Positions 11,639 through 30,346 of a DNA stretch of 64,000 nt are shown here, in pieces. This DNA comes from Eriocheir sinensis (taxonomy: Eukaryota; Arthropoda; Malacostraca; Decapoda; Varunidae). Location of the stretch: assembly GCF_024679095.1 (NCBI RefSeq), contig NC_066549.1:8327721-8391720 (forward strand), given 5' to 3'. The number at the start of each line of letters is the position of its first letter. Within the stretch, counting starts at the first letter, position 1. The notes under the pieces were generated by a model. It did not search any database, was not told the DNA's origin, and worked only from the letters and a program-made list of their open reading frames with translations. Both the position numbers and the translations under genes were made by a program.

Positions 11639-14490
11639 AAAAAAACACAAAAATAATTTAAATTTGTATGAAAATAAATATACAAAATACACATAAAATT
11701 AGGTAAATTTGTATTGAAATACATATACAAAATACACTTAAAATAATGTAAATTTGAATGAAATTATATAAACAAATACACTTAAAATAACGTTAATTTG
11801 AATAAAATATATATAAAAAATACACATTAAATAATGAAAATATGTATAAAAAAATATATACAAAACACAAATAGTATAATATAAAATCGTATCAAAATAT
11901 ATACACAGAATATTAATAAAATAATGTACATTTGTATGAAAACTAAGATGCAAAATACCTATAAAATAACGCTTTTTTTTTAAATTATATATTCCAAAAT
12001 ACACATAAAATATTTGATTTTGTATTAAAATAAATATACAAAATGCACATACAATAAGGTAAATTTGTATTGAAATAGATATGCAAAAAACATATAAAAG
12101 AATGTAAATTTGTTTCAAAATATATATACGAATACACATAAAATAACGTAGATTTCTATAAAAATATATACAAAATACACATAAAATAAAGTAAATACGT
12201 ACTAAAAAATGAATACAAAAAACACATAAAAATCGTATCAAAATAAATAAACAAAATACCAGTAAAAGAATGTGTATTTGTATAAATATAAATATACAAA
12301 ATACACAAAAAATATCGTAAATTTGTATAAAACTATATACAAAAATACAAAGAAGTAATTAAATTTTTATGAAAATATATATACAAAATACAGCTAAAAT
12401 AAGCTAAATTTGAATTGAAATGTACATACAAAATACATAAAATAATGTAAATCTGAATCAAAATATTTATACAAATACATATAATAACGTAGATTTGTTT
12501 AAAAATATATAAACAAAATACACATTAAGTAATGTAAATACGTATAAAAAATATGTACAAAATACACATATAATCATGTAATTCTTATCAAAATAAATAA
12601 ACAAAATATCAATAAAATGATGAAAATTTGTATGTGAAAACATATACAAATACATATAAAATAACGCTAATTTCTATAAAAATAAATGTCCAAAAATGAA
12701 CGTAAAATAAAGTAACTTTGGATAAAAATATATATACAAAACACACATTAAATAATGTAAATGCGTACATAAAATAACCTAAATTTGTATAAAACTATAT
12801 ACAAAAATACACAAAAATAATTTAAATTTGTATGAAAAGAAATATACAAAATACACATAAAATTATGTTAATTTGTATTGAAATACATATACAAAATACA
12901 CATAAAATAATGTAAATTTGAAAGAAAATATATAAACAAATACACATATAATAACGTAAATTTGTATGAAATAAATATTCAAAATACACATTAAATAATG
13001 TAAATATGTATAAAAAAAAATATACAAAACACAAATAGAATAATGTAAAATCGTATCAAAATATATACACAGAATATTAATAAAATAATGTAAATTTGTA
13101 TGAAAATTAAGATGCAAAATACCTATAAAATAACGCATTTTTATAAAATTATTGATACCAAAATACACATAAAATATTTGAATTTGTATTAAAATAAATA
13201 TACAAAATGCACATACAATAAGGTAAATTTGTATTGAAATAGATATGCAAAATACATATAAAATAATGTAAATTTGTTTCAAAATATATATACGAATACA
13301 CATAAAAAACGTAGATTTCTATAAAAATACATATACAAAATACACATAATATTAAGTAAATACGAATAAAAAAATGTATACAAAATACACATAAAATAAT
13401 GTAAATTCGTATAAATGTAATTAAACAATATACCATTAAAAGAATGTTTATTTGTATAAATATAAATATACAAAATGCACATAAAATAACGTAAATTTAT
13501 ATAAAACTATATACATAAAATAACGCAAATTTCTATAAAAATATATGTACAAAAATGAACATAAAATAAATTTGCATAAAAATATATATACAAAACACAC
13601 TTTAGATAATGTAAATGAGTATAAAAATATGTATACAAAATACCTATGAAATAATCTAAATTCGTATCGAATTAAATTAAGATAATACCAATAAAATAAT
13701 GTAATTTTGGATGAAAATATATATACAAAATACACATAAAATAACCTAAATACAAATACAAATATACACATAAAATAATTTAAAATTGAATGAAATAAAT
13801 ATACAAAATAAACATAAAATAAGGTAACCTAAAGATAACCTAAGATAACCTAAATACAAATACAAAAAAACACATTAAATAATTTAAAATTGAATGAAAT
13901 AAATATACAAAATAAACATAAAATAAGGTAAATTTGTAATAAAATATATGTAAGAATACACATAAAATAAAATAAATTTGTATGAAAATATATATACAAA
14001 TACACATAAAATAACATGAATTTGTATAAAATTTGTTTCAAAATATATACGAATACACACAATAAAATAACGTAAATTTTTATGAAAATGTATATATAAA
14101 ATACACATAAAATAATTTAAATACGTAGAAAAATATATATACAAAATACACATAAAATAATGTAAATTCGTAAAAAATTAAATACACAAAATTCCAATAA
14201 AAGAATGTTTATTTGTAGGAAAATATATATACAAAAAACAAATAAAATAACTAAAATTTGTATAAAAATATATACAAAAATACACAAAAATAATTTAAAT
14301 TTGTTTGAAAATAGATATGCAAAATACACATAAAGTTAGGCAAATTTGTATTGAAATACATATACAAAACTCACATAAAATAATGTAAATTTGTATGAAA
14401 ATATATAAACAAATACATATAAAATAACGTAAATTTGGATAAAATATAAATACAAAATATACATTAAATATTTTAAATATGTATAAAAAT
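11639..14490 (-). repeat. Satellite block 11, A-rich orientation
   Basis: Includes A-type markers near 12262 and 13438 and a GTAGGAAAATATATA monomer near 14216. The part from about 12420 onward is directly duplicated at about 38010-40075. The stretch 12000-12540 is instead closest to 17430-17970 (shared CCAGTAAAAGAATG). It contains a local AACCTAA-bearing duplication (listed separately). Confidence 0.9.
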
Positions 14491-15960
14491 ATATTATATT
14501 ATATATATTTTTATTGATATTTGCGTTATTTATGTGTATTTTGTATATGTTTTCTCATAGAAATTTACATTATTTTATTGGTGTTTTGTCTATTTATTTT
14601 GATACGAATTACATGATTATTTGTGTATTTTGTACATTTTTTTTTATACGTATTTACATTATTTAATGTGTATTTTGTTTATATATTTTTATACAAATTT
14701 ACGTTATTATATGTGTATTTTTATAATTATTTTGATACAAATTTACATTATTTTATGTATTTTGTATATATATTTCAATGCAAATTTAGCTTATTTTATG
14801 TGTATTTTGTATATCTATTTATTTTAATACAAAATCAAATATTTTATGTTTTTTCGTATATATATTTAAAAAAAATGCGTTATTTTATGGGTATTTTGCA
14901 TCTTAATTTTCATACAAATTTACATTATTTTATTAATATTTTCTGTATTTATTTTGATACGATTTTACATTATTTTATTTGTGTTTTGTATATATTTTTT
15001 TATACATATTTACATTATTTAATGTGTTTTTTGTATATATATTTGATACATATTTACGTTATTTTAAGTTATTTTATGTGTATTTGTTTATATATTTTGA
15101 CACAAATTTACAATATTTTATGGGTATTTTGTATATATATTTCAAAAGAAATTTACCTAGTTTTATGTGTATTTTGAATATCTATTTTCATACAAACTCA
15201 AATTATTTTTATGTATTTTTGTATATATTTCAATACAAATTTTAGTTATGTTATGTGTATTTTGTAAATCTATTTTCATTCAAATATATATTATTTTATT
15301 GGTATTTTGTTGATTTATATTGATACGAATTTACATTATTTTATATGTACTTTGTATATATATTTTTATACGCATTTACATTATTTAATATTTATTTTGA
15401 ATATATAATTTTATACAAATTCATGGTATTTTATGTGTATTTGTATATATATTTTCATATAAATTTACATTATTTTATGTGTATTTTGTACATATATTTC
15501 ATTACAAATTTACCTTATTTTATGTTTATTTTGTATGTGTATTTTGTACATTTATATTTATACAAATACACATTCTTTTATTGGTATTTTGTTTATTTTA
15601 TTTTGTTTCGAATTTACATTATTTTATGTGTATTTTGTTTACATTTTTTTATACGTATTTACTTAATTTTATGTGTATTTTGTATATATATTTTTATAGA
15701 AATTACGTTATTTTATGTGTATTCGTATATATTTTTTGAAACAAATTTACATTGTTTTATATGTATTTTTGCATATCTCTTTCAATAGAAGTTTACCTTA
15801 TTGTATGTGCATTTTGTATATTTATTTCAATACAAATTTAAATATTTTATGTGTATTTTCGTATATATATTTTTATAAGAAATGCGCTATTTGATGGGAA
15901 TTTTGCATCTTTATTTTCATACAAATTTACATTATTTTATTAATATTCGGTGTATATATT
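12420..15960. repeat. 3.5-kb segmental duplication, copy 1 (partner 38010-41535)
   Basis: Same monomer order, same ATA-rich junction, same AACCTAA local duplication and same ATGCGCTATTTGATGGG ending as 38010-41535. The offset changes only from about 25594 to 25575 over the length, so few indels separate the copies. Confidence 0.88.
13740..13935 (-). repeat. Local duplication with AACCTAA-bearing joint
   Basis: Two copies of a roughly two-monomer stretch (from CCTAAATACAAATACAAA to ACATAAAATAAGGTA) joined by three ATAACCTAA-like units (13826-13853). The CCTAA elements derive from the monomer whose - strand form is AAAATAACCTAAATTTG. Confidence 0.85.
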
Positions 15961-16443
15961 TTATACGTATTTACATTATTTAATGTGTATTTTGTTTATA
16001 AATTTTTATAAAAATTTACGTTATTATATGTGTATTTGAATATATATTTCGATACAAATTTGCATTATTTTATGTATTTTCTATATTTATTTCAATTCTA
16101 ATTTAGCTTATTTTATGTGTCTTTTGTATATCTATTTTCATACAAATTTAATTATTTTTGTTTATTTTTGAATATAGTTTTATACAATTTTACGTTATTT
16201 TATGAGTATTTTGTATATTTATATTTATACAAGTACACATTCTTTTATTGGCATTTTGTTTATTTATTTTGATACGAGTTTACATTATTTTATGTGTATT
16301 TTGTATACATTTTCTTATACGTATTTACTTCATTTTATGTGTATTTTGTATATATATTTTTATAGAAATCTACGTTATTTTATGTGTATTCGTATATATA
16401 TTTTGAAAGAAATTTACATTGTTTTATATGTATTTTGCATATT
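14491..16443 (+). repeat. Satellite block 12, T-rich orientation
   Basis: Starts after the ATA-rich junction AATATATTATATTATATATA (14476-14505). Class A markers lie near 15570 and 16240. The segment to about 15960 is directly duplicated at about 40080-41535. From about 15960 on it resembles the D-to-A region of block 10. Confidence 0.9.
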
Positions 16444-19400
16444 TGTATAAATATAAATATACAAAATGCACATAAAATAAGGTAAATTTATATAAAACAA
16501 TATACAAAGATACACAGAAGTAATTAAATTTGTATGAAAATAGATATACAAAATACACACAAAGTAAGCTTAATTTGAATTGAAATATATGTACGAAATA
16601 CATAAAATAAAGTAAATTTGTATAAAAATATTTTTACAAATACACTTATAATTACGTAAATTTTATATAAAAATATATAAACAAAATACACATTAAATGA
16701 TGTAATTACGTATAAAAAATATATACAAAATACACATATAATCATGTAATTCGTATCAAAATAAATAAACAAAATACCAGTAAAATAATAAATTTGTATT
16801 TGTATTTGTAAATTTGTATTGAAATATATACAAAAATACATAAAAATAATTTGAGTTTGTATGAAAATAGATATTCAAAATACACATAAAACTAGGTAAA
16901 TTTCTTTTGAAATATATACAAAATACCCATAAAATATTGTAAATTTGTGTCAAAATATATAATTAAACAATTTAAATTCTCGTCAAAATAAATAAACAAA
17001 ATATCAACAAAAGAATGTGTATTTGTATGATAATAGATATACAAAATACTCATAAAATAACCTAAGGCTGTATAAAACTATATACAAAAATACACAAAAT
17101 TAATTTAAATTTGTATGAAAATAAATATACAAAATACACATAAAATTAGGTAAATTTGTATTGAAATACATATACAAAATACACATAAAATAATGGAAAT
17201 TTGAATGAAAATATATAAACATATACACTTAAAATAACGTAAATTTGTATCAAATATATACAAAATACACATTAAATAATGTAAATATGTATAAAAAAAA
17301 TATATACAAAACACAAATAGAATAATGTAAAATCGTATCAAAAATAAATACACAGAATATTAATAAAATAATGTAAATTTGTATGAAAATAAAGATGCAA
17401 AATAACGCATTTTTTATAAAAATATATATACCAAAATACACATAAAATATTAAAATTTGTATTAAAATAAATATAAAAAATGCACATACTATAAGGTAAA
17501 TTTGTATTGAAATAGATATGCAAAATACATATAAAACAATGTAAATTTGTTTCAAAATATATATACGAATACACATAAAATAACGTAGATTTCTATAAAA
17601 ATATATACAAAATACATATAAAATGAAGTAAATACGTATTAAAAAATGAATACAAAATACACATAAAAATCGTATCAAAATAAATAAACAAAATACCAGT
17701 AAAAGAATGTGTATTTGTATAAATATAAATATACAAAATACACAAAAAATATCGTAAATTTGTATAAAACTATATACAAAAATACACAGAAGTAATTAAA
17801 TTTGTATGAAAATATATATACAAAATACAGCTAAAATAAGCTAAATTTGAATTGAAATGTACATACAAAATACATAAAATAATGTAAATCTGAATCAAAA
17901 TATTTATACAAATACATATAATAACGTAGATTTGTTTAAAAATATATAAACAAAATACACATTAAATAATGTAAATACGTATAAAAAAATATGCACAAAA
18001 TATAAAAATAGTCAAGTAATTCGTATCAAAATAAAAAACAAAATAGCAATAAAATAATGTAAATTTGTATGAGAAAACATATACAAAATACACATAAAAT
18101 AACGTAAATTTCTATAAAATATGTGTACAAAATGCACATAAAATAAAGTAAATTTGCATAAAAATATATATACAAAACACACACTAAATAATGTAAATGC
18201 GTACATAAAATAACCTAAATTTGTATAAAACTATATACAAAAATACACAAAAATAATTTAAATTTGTTTGAAAAGAAATATACAAAATACACATAAAGTT
18301 AGGTAAATTTGTATTAAAATACATATACAAAATACACATCAAATAATGTTAATTTGAATGAAAATATATAAACAAATACACTTAAAATAACGTAAATTTG
18401 TATAAAATATATATGCAAGATACACATTAAATAATGTAAATGTGTATAAAAAAATATATACAAAAAACAAATAGAATAATGTAAAATCGTATCAAAATAA
18501 ATACACAGAATATCAATAAAATAATGTAAATTTGTATGAAAATAAAGATGCAAAATTCACAAAAATTATCGCATTTTTTATAAAAATATTTTACCAAAAT
18601 ACACATAAAATATTTAAATTTGTTTTGAAATAAATATACAAAATGCATATACAGTAAGGTAAATTTGTATTGAAAGAGATATTCAAAAATACATATAAAA
18701 CAATGTAAATTTGTTTCAAAATATATATACGAATACACATAAAATAAAGTAGATTTCTATAGAAATATATATAGAAAATACATATAAAATTATGTAAATA
18801 CGTATAAAAATATATATACAAAATACATATCAAAAAATGTAAATTCGTGTCAAAATAAATAAACAAAATATCATGAAAAGAATGTGTATTTGTATGAAAA
18901 TAGAGAGTAGATTATAAATTTGTATAAAATATATATGCAAGATACACATTAAATAATGTAAATATGTATAAAAAAGTATATACAAAAAACAAATAGAATA
19001 ATGTAACATCGTATCAAAATAAATTTACCGTATATTAATAAAATAATGTAAATTTGTATGAAAATAAAGATGCAAAATTCCCATAAAATAGCGCATTTCT
19101 TATAAAAATATATATACCAAAATACACATAAAATATTTAAATTTGCATTGAAATAAATATACAAAATGCACATACAATAAGGTAAATTTGTATTGAAAGA
19201 GATATGCAAAAATACATATAAAACAATGTAAATTTGTTTCAAAATATATATACGAATACAAATAAAAAAACGTAGATTTCTAAAAATATATATACAAAAT
19301 ACACATAAAATTAAGTAAATACGTATAAAAAAAATGTATACAAAATACACATAAAATAATGTAAATTCGATTTAAAATAAATAAACAAAATACCAATAAA

Positions 19401-20166
19401 AGAATGTGTATTTGGATAAATATAAATATACAAAATACACATACAAAATAAACATAAAATCAGGTAGATTTGTAATAAAATATATGTACAAAATACACAT
19501 AAAATAATATAAATTTATATGAAAATATATATACAAATACACATAAAATACCATGAATTTGTATAAAAATATATATTCAAAATAAATATTAAATAATGTA
19601 AAAGCGTATAAAAATATATATACAAAGTACATATAAAATAATGTAAATTCGTATTAATATAAATCAACAATACACCAATAAAATAATATATATTTGAATG
19701 AAAATAAATTTACAAAATACACATAACATAACTAAAATTTGTATTAAAATATATACAAAAATACATAGAAATAATTTGAGTTTGTATGAAAATTGATATA
19801 CAAAATACACATAAAACTAGGTAAATTTATTTTGAAATGTATATACAAAATACCCATAAAATATTGTAAATTTGTGTCAAAATATATAAACAAATACACA
19901 TAAAATAACGTAAATTTGTATGAAAAATATATACAAAATACACATAGAATAATGTCAATTCGTATCAAAATGAATGAGCAGAATATCAATAAAATAATGT
20001 AAATTTGTATGAAAATAAAGATGCAAAATGCCCAAAAAATAAAGCATATGTTTATAAAAATACAGATACAAAAATACACATCGAATAATTAAATTTGTAT
20101 TAAAATTAATATACAAAATGCGTATATAATAAGGTAAATTTGTATTGAAAAAATATGCAACATACA
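16444..20166 (-). repeat. Satellite block 13, A-rich orientation
   Basis: Class markers in - orientation lie near 17010 (B), 17703 (A), 18872 (B, CATGAAAAGAATG) and 19398 (A). The first 340 bp is a direct copy of 52744-53085. The part 18017-19340 is a direct copy of 21530-22850. The part 19340-19900 is the reverse complement of block 12 sequence around 15060-15600. It ends in the recurrent ATATGCAACAT junction. Confidence 0.9.
18017..19340 (-). repeat. 1.3-kb duplication (partner 21530-22850; inverted copy 36000-37258)
   Basis: Shares AAAATAGCAATAAAATAATG, ATGCAAGATACACATT and CATGAAAAGAATG in the same order and spacing with 21530-22850 (offset about 3513). Confidence 0.86.
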
Positions 20167-21525
20167 CGTTTACTCATACAAATTTATATTATTTTATTGG
20201 TATTTTGTTTATTTATTTTAATTCGAATTACATGATTATATGTGTATTTTGTACATATTTTTTTATACGTATTTACATTATTTAATGTGTATTTTGTTTA
20301 TATATTTTCATACAAATTTACGTTATTATATGTGTATTTGTATAAATATTTGATACAAATTTGCTTTATTTCAAGTATTTTGTATATATATTTCAATTCA
20401 AATTTAGCTTATTTTGTGTGTATTTTGTATATATTTCATACAAATTTAATTACTTCTGTGTATTTTTGTATATAGTTTTATTTAAATTTACGTTATCTTA
20501 TGTGTATTTTGTATATTTATATTTATACAAATACACATTCTTTTATTGGTATTTTGTTTATTTATTTTGATACGAATTTTCATTATTTTATGTGTATTTT
20601 GTATACATTTTTTTTATACGTATTTACTTCATTTTATGTGTATTTTGTATATATATTTTTATAGAAATCTACGTTATTTTATGTGTATTCGTATATATAT
20701 TTTGAAACAAATTTACATTGTTTTATATGTATTCTGCATATCTATTTCAATACAAATTTACCTTATTGTATGTGTTTTTTGTATATTTATTTTAATACAA
20801 ATTTAATTTTTTATGTGTATTTTGGTAAATATATTTTTATAAATAAAAAAAATGCGTTATTTTATGGGTATTTTGCTTCTTTATTTTCATACAAATTTAC
20901 ATTATTTTATTAATATTCTGTGTATTTATTTTGATACGATTTTACATTGTTCTATTTGTGTTTTGTACATTTTTTTTATATACAAATGTACGTATTTTAG
21001 GTGTATTTGTTTGTCTTTTCATTCAAATTTACATTATTTTATGTGTATTTTGTGTATGTATTTCAATAAAAATTTACCTAATTTTATGTGTATTTTGTAT
21101 ATTTATTTTCATACAAATTTAAAATATTTTTGTGTATTTTTGTATATAGTTTGATACAAATTTAGGTTATTTTATGTGTATTTTGTATATCTATTTTCAT
21201 ACAAATACACATTCTTTTATTGATATTTTGTTTATTTATTTTGACGCGAATTTACATTATTTAATGTGTATTTTGTATATATATTTTTATACGTATTTAC
21301 ATCATTTCATGTGTATTTTGTATAGTTTTAATTCTATTTGTGTTTTGTATATATATTTTTATACATATTTTTCATTATTTAATGTGTATTTTAAAACAAA
21401 TTTACGTTATTTTATGCGCATCTGTTAAAATATTTTGATACAAATTTACATTATTTTATGTATTTTGTATATATATTTCAATACAAATTTAGTTTATTTT
21501 ATGTATATTTTGTATATCTATTTTC
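20167..21525 (+). repeat. Satellite block 14, T-rich orientation, A then B
   Basis: Class A near 20534 and B near 21208 are 674 bp apart, one monomer short of 716 bp. The missing monomer is near 20965, where TACATTTTTTTTATATAC joins two normally separated units. The end (21425-21770, crossing the next junction) is the reverse complement of 37025-37370. Confidence 0.9.
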
Positions 21526-24095
21526 ATTCGTATCAAAATAAATAAACAAAATAGCAATAAAATAATGTAAATTTGTATGAGAAAACATATACAAATACAC
21601 ATAAATTAACGCAAATTTCTAAAAAAATATATGTACAAAAATGCACATAAAATAAAGTAAATTTGCATAAAAATATATATACAAAACACACATTAAATAA
21701 TGTAAATGCGTACATAAAATAACCTAAATTTGTATTAAACTATGTACAAAAATACACAAAAATATTTAAAATTTGTATGAAAAGAAATATACAGAAAACA
21801 CATAAAATTAGATAAATTTGTATTGAAATACATATACAAAATACACATAGAATAATGTAAATTTGAATGAAAATATATAAACAAATACACTTAAAATAAC
21901 GCAAATTTGTATAAAATATATATGCAAGATACATATTAAATAATGTAAATGTGTATAAAAAAATATATACAAAAAAGAAATAGAATAATGTAAAATCCTA
22001 TCAATATAAATACACAGAATATCAATAAAATAATGTAAATTTGTATGAAAAGAAAGATGCAAAATTCTCATAAAATAGCGCATTTTTTATAAAAATATAT
22101 ATACCAAAATACACATAAAATATTTAACTTTGTATTGAAATAAATATACAAAATGCATATACAGTAAGGTAAATATGTATTGAAAGAGATATTCAAAAAA
22201 ACATATAAAACAAAGTAAATTTGTTTCAAAATATATATACGAATACACATAAAATAACGTAGATTTCTATAGAAATATATATTCAAAATACACATGAAAT
22301 TATGTAAATACGTATAAAAATATATATACAAAATACATATCTAGGTAAATTCGTGTCAAAATAAATAAACAAAATATCATGAAAAGAATGTGTATTTGTA
22401 TGAAAATAAATAATAGATAATAAATTTGTATAAAATATATATGCAAGATACACATTAAATAATGTAAATATGTATAAAAAAAAATATATACAAAAAACAA
22501 ATAGAATAATGTGAAATCGTATCTAAATAAATACTCCGAATATTAATAAAATAATGTAAATTTGTATGAAAATAAAGATGCAAAATTACCATCAAATAGT
22601 GCATTTCTTATAAAAATATATATACCAAAATACACATAAAATATTTAAATTTGTATTGAAATAAATATACAAAATGCACATACAATAAGGTAAACTTGTA
22701 TTGAAAGAGATATGCAAAAATACATATAAAACAATGTAAATTTGTTTCAAAATATATATACGAATACACATAAAATAACGTAGATTTCCATAAAAATATA
22801 TATACAAAATACACATAAAATTAAGTAAATACGTATAAAAATAGATATACAAAATACACATAGAATAATGTAAAATTGTTTAAAAAAAATAAACAGAATA
22901 TAAAAAAAATAATGTAAATTTCTATGAAAATAAAAATGCAAAATACCCATAAAATAAAGCATATTTTTATAAAAATACATATACAAAAATACACATAGCA
23001 TAATTAAATTTGTATTACAAAATGCATATACAATAAGGTAAATTTGTATTGAAAAAATATGCAAAATACACATAAAACAGTGTAAATTTATTTCAAAATC
23101 TATATACGAATACTCATAAATCAACGTAGATTTCTATAGAAATATATATACAAAATACACATCAAATGATGTAAACACGTATAAAAATATATATATAAAA
23201 TACACATTAAATAATGTAAATTCGCTTCAAAATAAATAAATAAAATATCAATAAAAGAATGTGTATTTGTATGAAAATAGATGTACAATATACACATAAA
23301 ATCACCTAAATTTGTATAAAACTATTTACAAAAATACACAAAAATAATTTTAATTTGTATGAAAATAAATATAGAAAATACACATAAAATTAGGTAAATT
23401 TGTATTGAAATACATTTACAAAATACACATAAAATAATGTAAATTTGAATGAAAATATATAAACAAATACACTTAAAATAACGTAAATTTGTATAAAATA
23501 TATATAAAAAAATACACATTAAATAATGTAAATATGTATAAAAAAATATATAAAAACACAAATAGAATAATATAAAATCGTATCAAAATAAATACTCAGA
23601 ATATTAGTAAAATAATGTAAATTTGTAAGAAAATTAAGATGCAAAATTCCCATAAAATAACGCATTCTTTATAAAAAAATTTATACCAAGACACACATAA
23701 AATATTTGAATTTGTATTAAAATATATATACAAAATGCACATACAATAACGTAAATTTGTATTGAAATAGATATGCAAAATACATATAAAACCATGTAAA
23801 TTTTTTTCAAAATATATATACGAATACACATAAAACAACGTAGATTTCTATTAAAATAAATATACAAAATACACATAAAATGAAGTAAATACGTATCAAA
23901 AAAGGTATACAAAATACACATAAAATAATGTAAACTCGTATCAAAATAAATAAACAAAATACTAATAAAAGAATGTGTATTGTATAAATATAAATATACA
24001 AAATACAAATAAAATAACGTAAATTTATATAAAACTATATGCAAAAATACACAAAAGTAATTACATTTGTGTGAAAATAGATATACAAAATACAC
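21526..24095 (-). repeat. Satellite block 15, A-rich orientation
   Basis: B markers near 22385 and 23252 and an A marker near 23967. From 22001 it is directly duplicated at 43609-45711. The first part is a copy of 18017-19340. It ends at the palindromic junction centred at 24095. Confidence 0.9.
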
Positions 24096-25160
24096 GTGTA
24101 TTTTGTATATTTATTTTCATACAAATTGAAACTATTTTTGTTTATTTTTTTATATATTTTCATACAAATTTTCGTTATTTTATATGTATTTTGTATATTT
24201 ATTTTTTCTACAAATATACGTACTTTTATCTGAATTTTGTTTATTGAATTTGAAACGAATTTACCTTATTTTATATATCTATTTTCATACAAATTAAAAT
24301 ACTTCTGTGTATTTTTGTATATAGTTTTATATAAATTTACGTAATTTTAAGTGAATTTTGTATATTTATATTTATACAAATACACATTCTTTTATTGGTA
24401 TTTTGTATATTTATTTTGATACGAATTTACATTATTTTATGTGTATTTTGTATACATTTTTTTATACGTATCTAATTCATTTTATGAGTATTTTGTATAT
24501 ATATTTTCATAGAAATCTACGTTATTTTATGTGTATTCGTATATATATTTTGAAACAAATTTACATTGTTTTATATGTATTTTGCATATCTATTTCAATA
24601 CAAATTTACCTTATTGTATGTGTTTTTTATATATTTATTATAATTCAAATTTAATTTTTTTATGTGTATTTTGGTATATATATTTTTATAAATAAAAAAA
24701 AATGCGTTATTTTATGGGTATTTTGCCTCTTTATTTTCATACAAATTTACATTATTTTATTAATATTCTGTGTATTTATTTTGATACGATTTTACATTAT
24801 TCTATTTGTGTTTTGTATATATTTTTTTATACAAATTTACGTAATTTTAAGTGTATTTGTTTATGTCTTTTCATTCAAGTTTACATTATTTTATGTGTAT
24901 TTTGTATATGTATTTCAATACAAATTTACCTAATTTTATGTGTATTTTGTATATTTATTTTCATACAAATTTAAAATATTTTTGTGTATTTTTGTATATA
25001 GTTTGATACAAATTTAGGTTATTTGTATCTTCATACAAATACACATTCTTTTATTGATATTTTGTTTATTTATTTTGACGCGAATTTACATTATTTAATG
25101 TGTATTTTGTACATATATTTTTATACGTATTTACATCATTTCGTGTGTATTTTGTATAGT
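22001..25160. repeat. 3.2-kb segmental duplication, copy 1 (partner 43609-46790)
   Basis: Begins with TCAATATAAATACACAG in both copies and passes through the palindromic junction. The offset is 21608 at the start and 21616 at the junction. Confidence 0.88.
24072..24119. repeat. Near-perfect 48-bp palindrome at a -/+ junction
   Basis: The inner 30 bp (24081-24110) is perfect, with centre CACGTG; arms are ATATACAAAATACAC and its complement. Extending outward, only one pair (24080/24111) mismatches up to 24072/24119. It is exactly the point where satellite orientation changes from - to +. Confidence 0.93.
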
Positions 25161-25408
25161 TTTAAAAAAAATTATATTATTTAATATGTATTTTGTATAT
25201 ATATATTTATACAAATACACATTCTTTTATTGGTATTTTGTTTATTTATTTTGATACTAATTTACATTATTTTATGTTTATTTTGTATACATTTTTTATA
25301 CGTATTTACTTAATTTTATGTGTATTTTGTATATATATTTTTATAGAAATCTACCTTATTTCATGTGTATTCGTATATATATTTTGAAACAAATTTACAT
25401 TGTTTATA
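24096..25408 (+). repeat. Satellite block 16, T-rich orientation
   Basis: Leaves the palindrome with a monomer series containing TTTTATCTGAATTTTG near 24212, then class A (24386), B (25045) and A (25222). The stretch to about 25160 is duplicated at about 45712-46790. Confidence 0.89.
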
Positions 25409-25495
25409 TGTATAACTAAATTTGCATTAAAATTAATATACAAAAAGCGTATATAATAAGGTAAATTTGTATTGAAAAAAATATGCAACATTCAC
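25409..25495 (-). repeat. Satellite block 17, short A-rich flip
   Basis: Two monomers, nearly identical to 20085-20166 at the end of block 13, together with the same following junction (ACGTTTACTCATACAAATTT). This is a copied junction, not an independent flip. Confidence 0.82.
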
Positions 25496-26273
25496 GTTTA
25501 CTCATACAAATTTATATTATTTTATTGGTATTTTGTTTATTTATTTTGATACGAATTACATGATTATATGTGTATTTTGTACATATTTTTTATACGTATT
25601 TACATTATTTAATGTGTATTTTGTTTATATATTTTCATACAAATTTACGTTATTATATGTGTATTTGTATAAATATTTTGATACAAATTTACTTTATTTC
25701 ATGTATTTTGTATATATATTTCATTTCAAATTTAGCTTATTTTGTGTGTATTTTGTATATATTTTCATACAAATTTAATTACTTCTGTGTAATTTTGTAT
25801 ATAGTTTTATATAAATTTACGTTATTTTATGTGTATTTTGTATATTTATATTTATACAAATACACATTCTTTAATTGGTATTTTGCTTATTTATTATGAT
25901 ACGAATTTACATTATTTTATGTGTATTTTGTATACATTTTTTTATACGTATTTACTTCATTTTATGTGTATTTTGTATAAATATTTTTATAGAAATCTAC
26001 GTTATTTTATGTGTATTCGTATATATATTTTGAAACAAATTTACATTGTTTTATATGTATTTTGCATATCTATTTCAATACAAATTTACCTTATTGTATG
26101 TGTTTTTTGTATATTTATTTTAATACAAATTTAATTTTTTTATGTGTATTTTGGTATATATATTTTTATAAATAAAAAAATGCGTTATTGATATTTTGTT
26201 TATTTATTTTGACGCGAATTTACAGTATTTAATGTGTATTTTGTATATATATTTTTATACGTATTTACATCAT
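25496..26273 (+). repeat. Satellite block 18, T-rich orientation
   Basis: Parallel to the first 650 bp of block 14: ACATGATTATATGTG monomer, class A near 25867, through TTTGGTATATATATTTTTAT. It then jumps at about 26187 to class B monomers and ends at the junction ACATCATTCGCGTC, whose reverse complement is at 63195-63210. Confidence 0.88.

Positions 26274-30346
<4,073 letters not shown>

Noticed and set aside
13821..13860. Possible interstitial telomere repeat (CCTAA)
   Set aside because: Only three units with 9-10 bp spacing, fully explained by the TAGGTTATTTT monomer and a local duplication.
24081..24110. CACGTG as a G-box/E-box regulatory site
   Set aside because: It is just the centre formed when two monomers meet head to head. 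No gene is nearby, and sister junctions have lost the motif.
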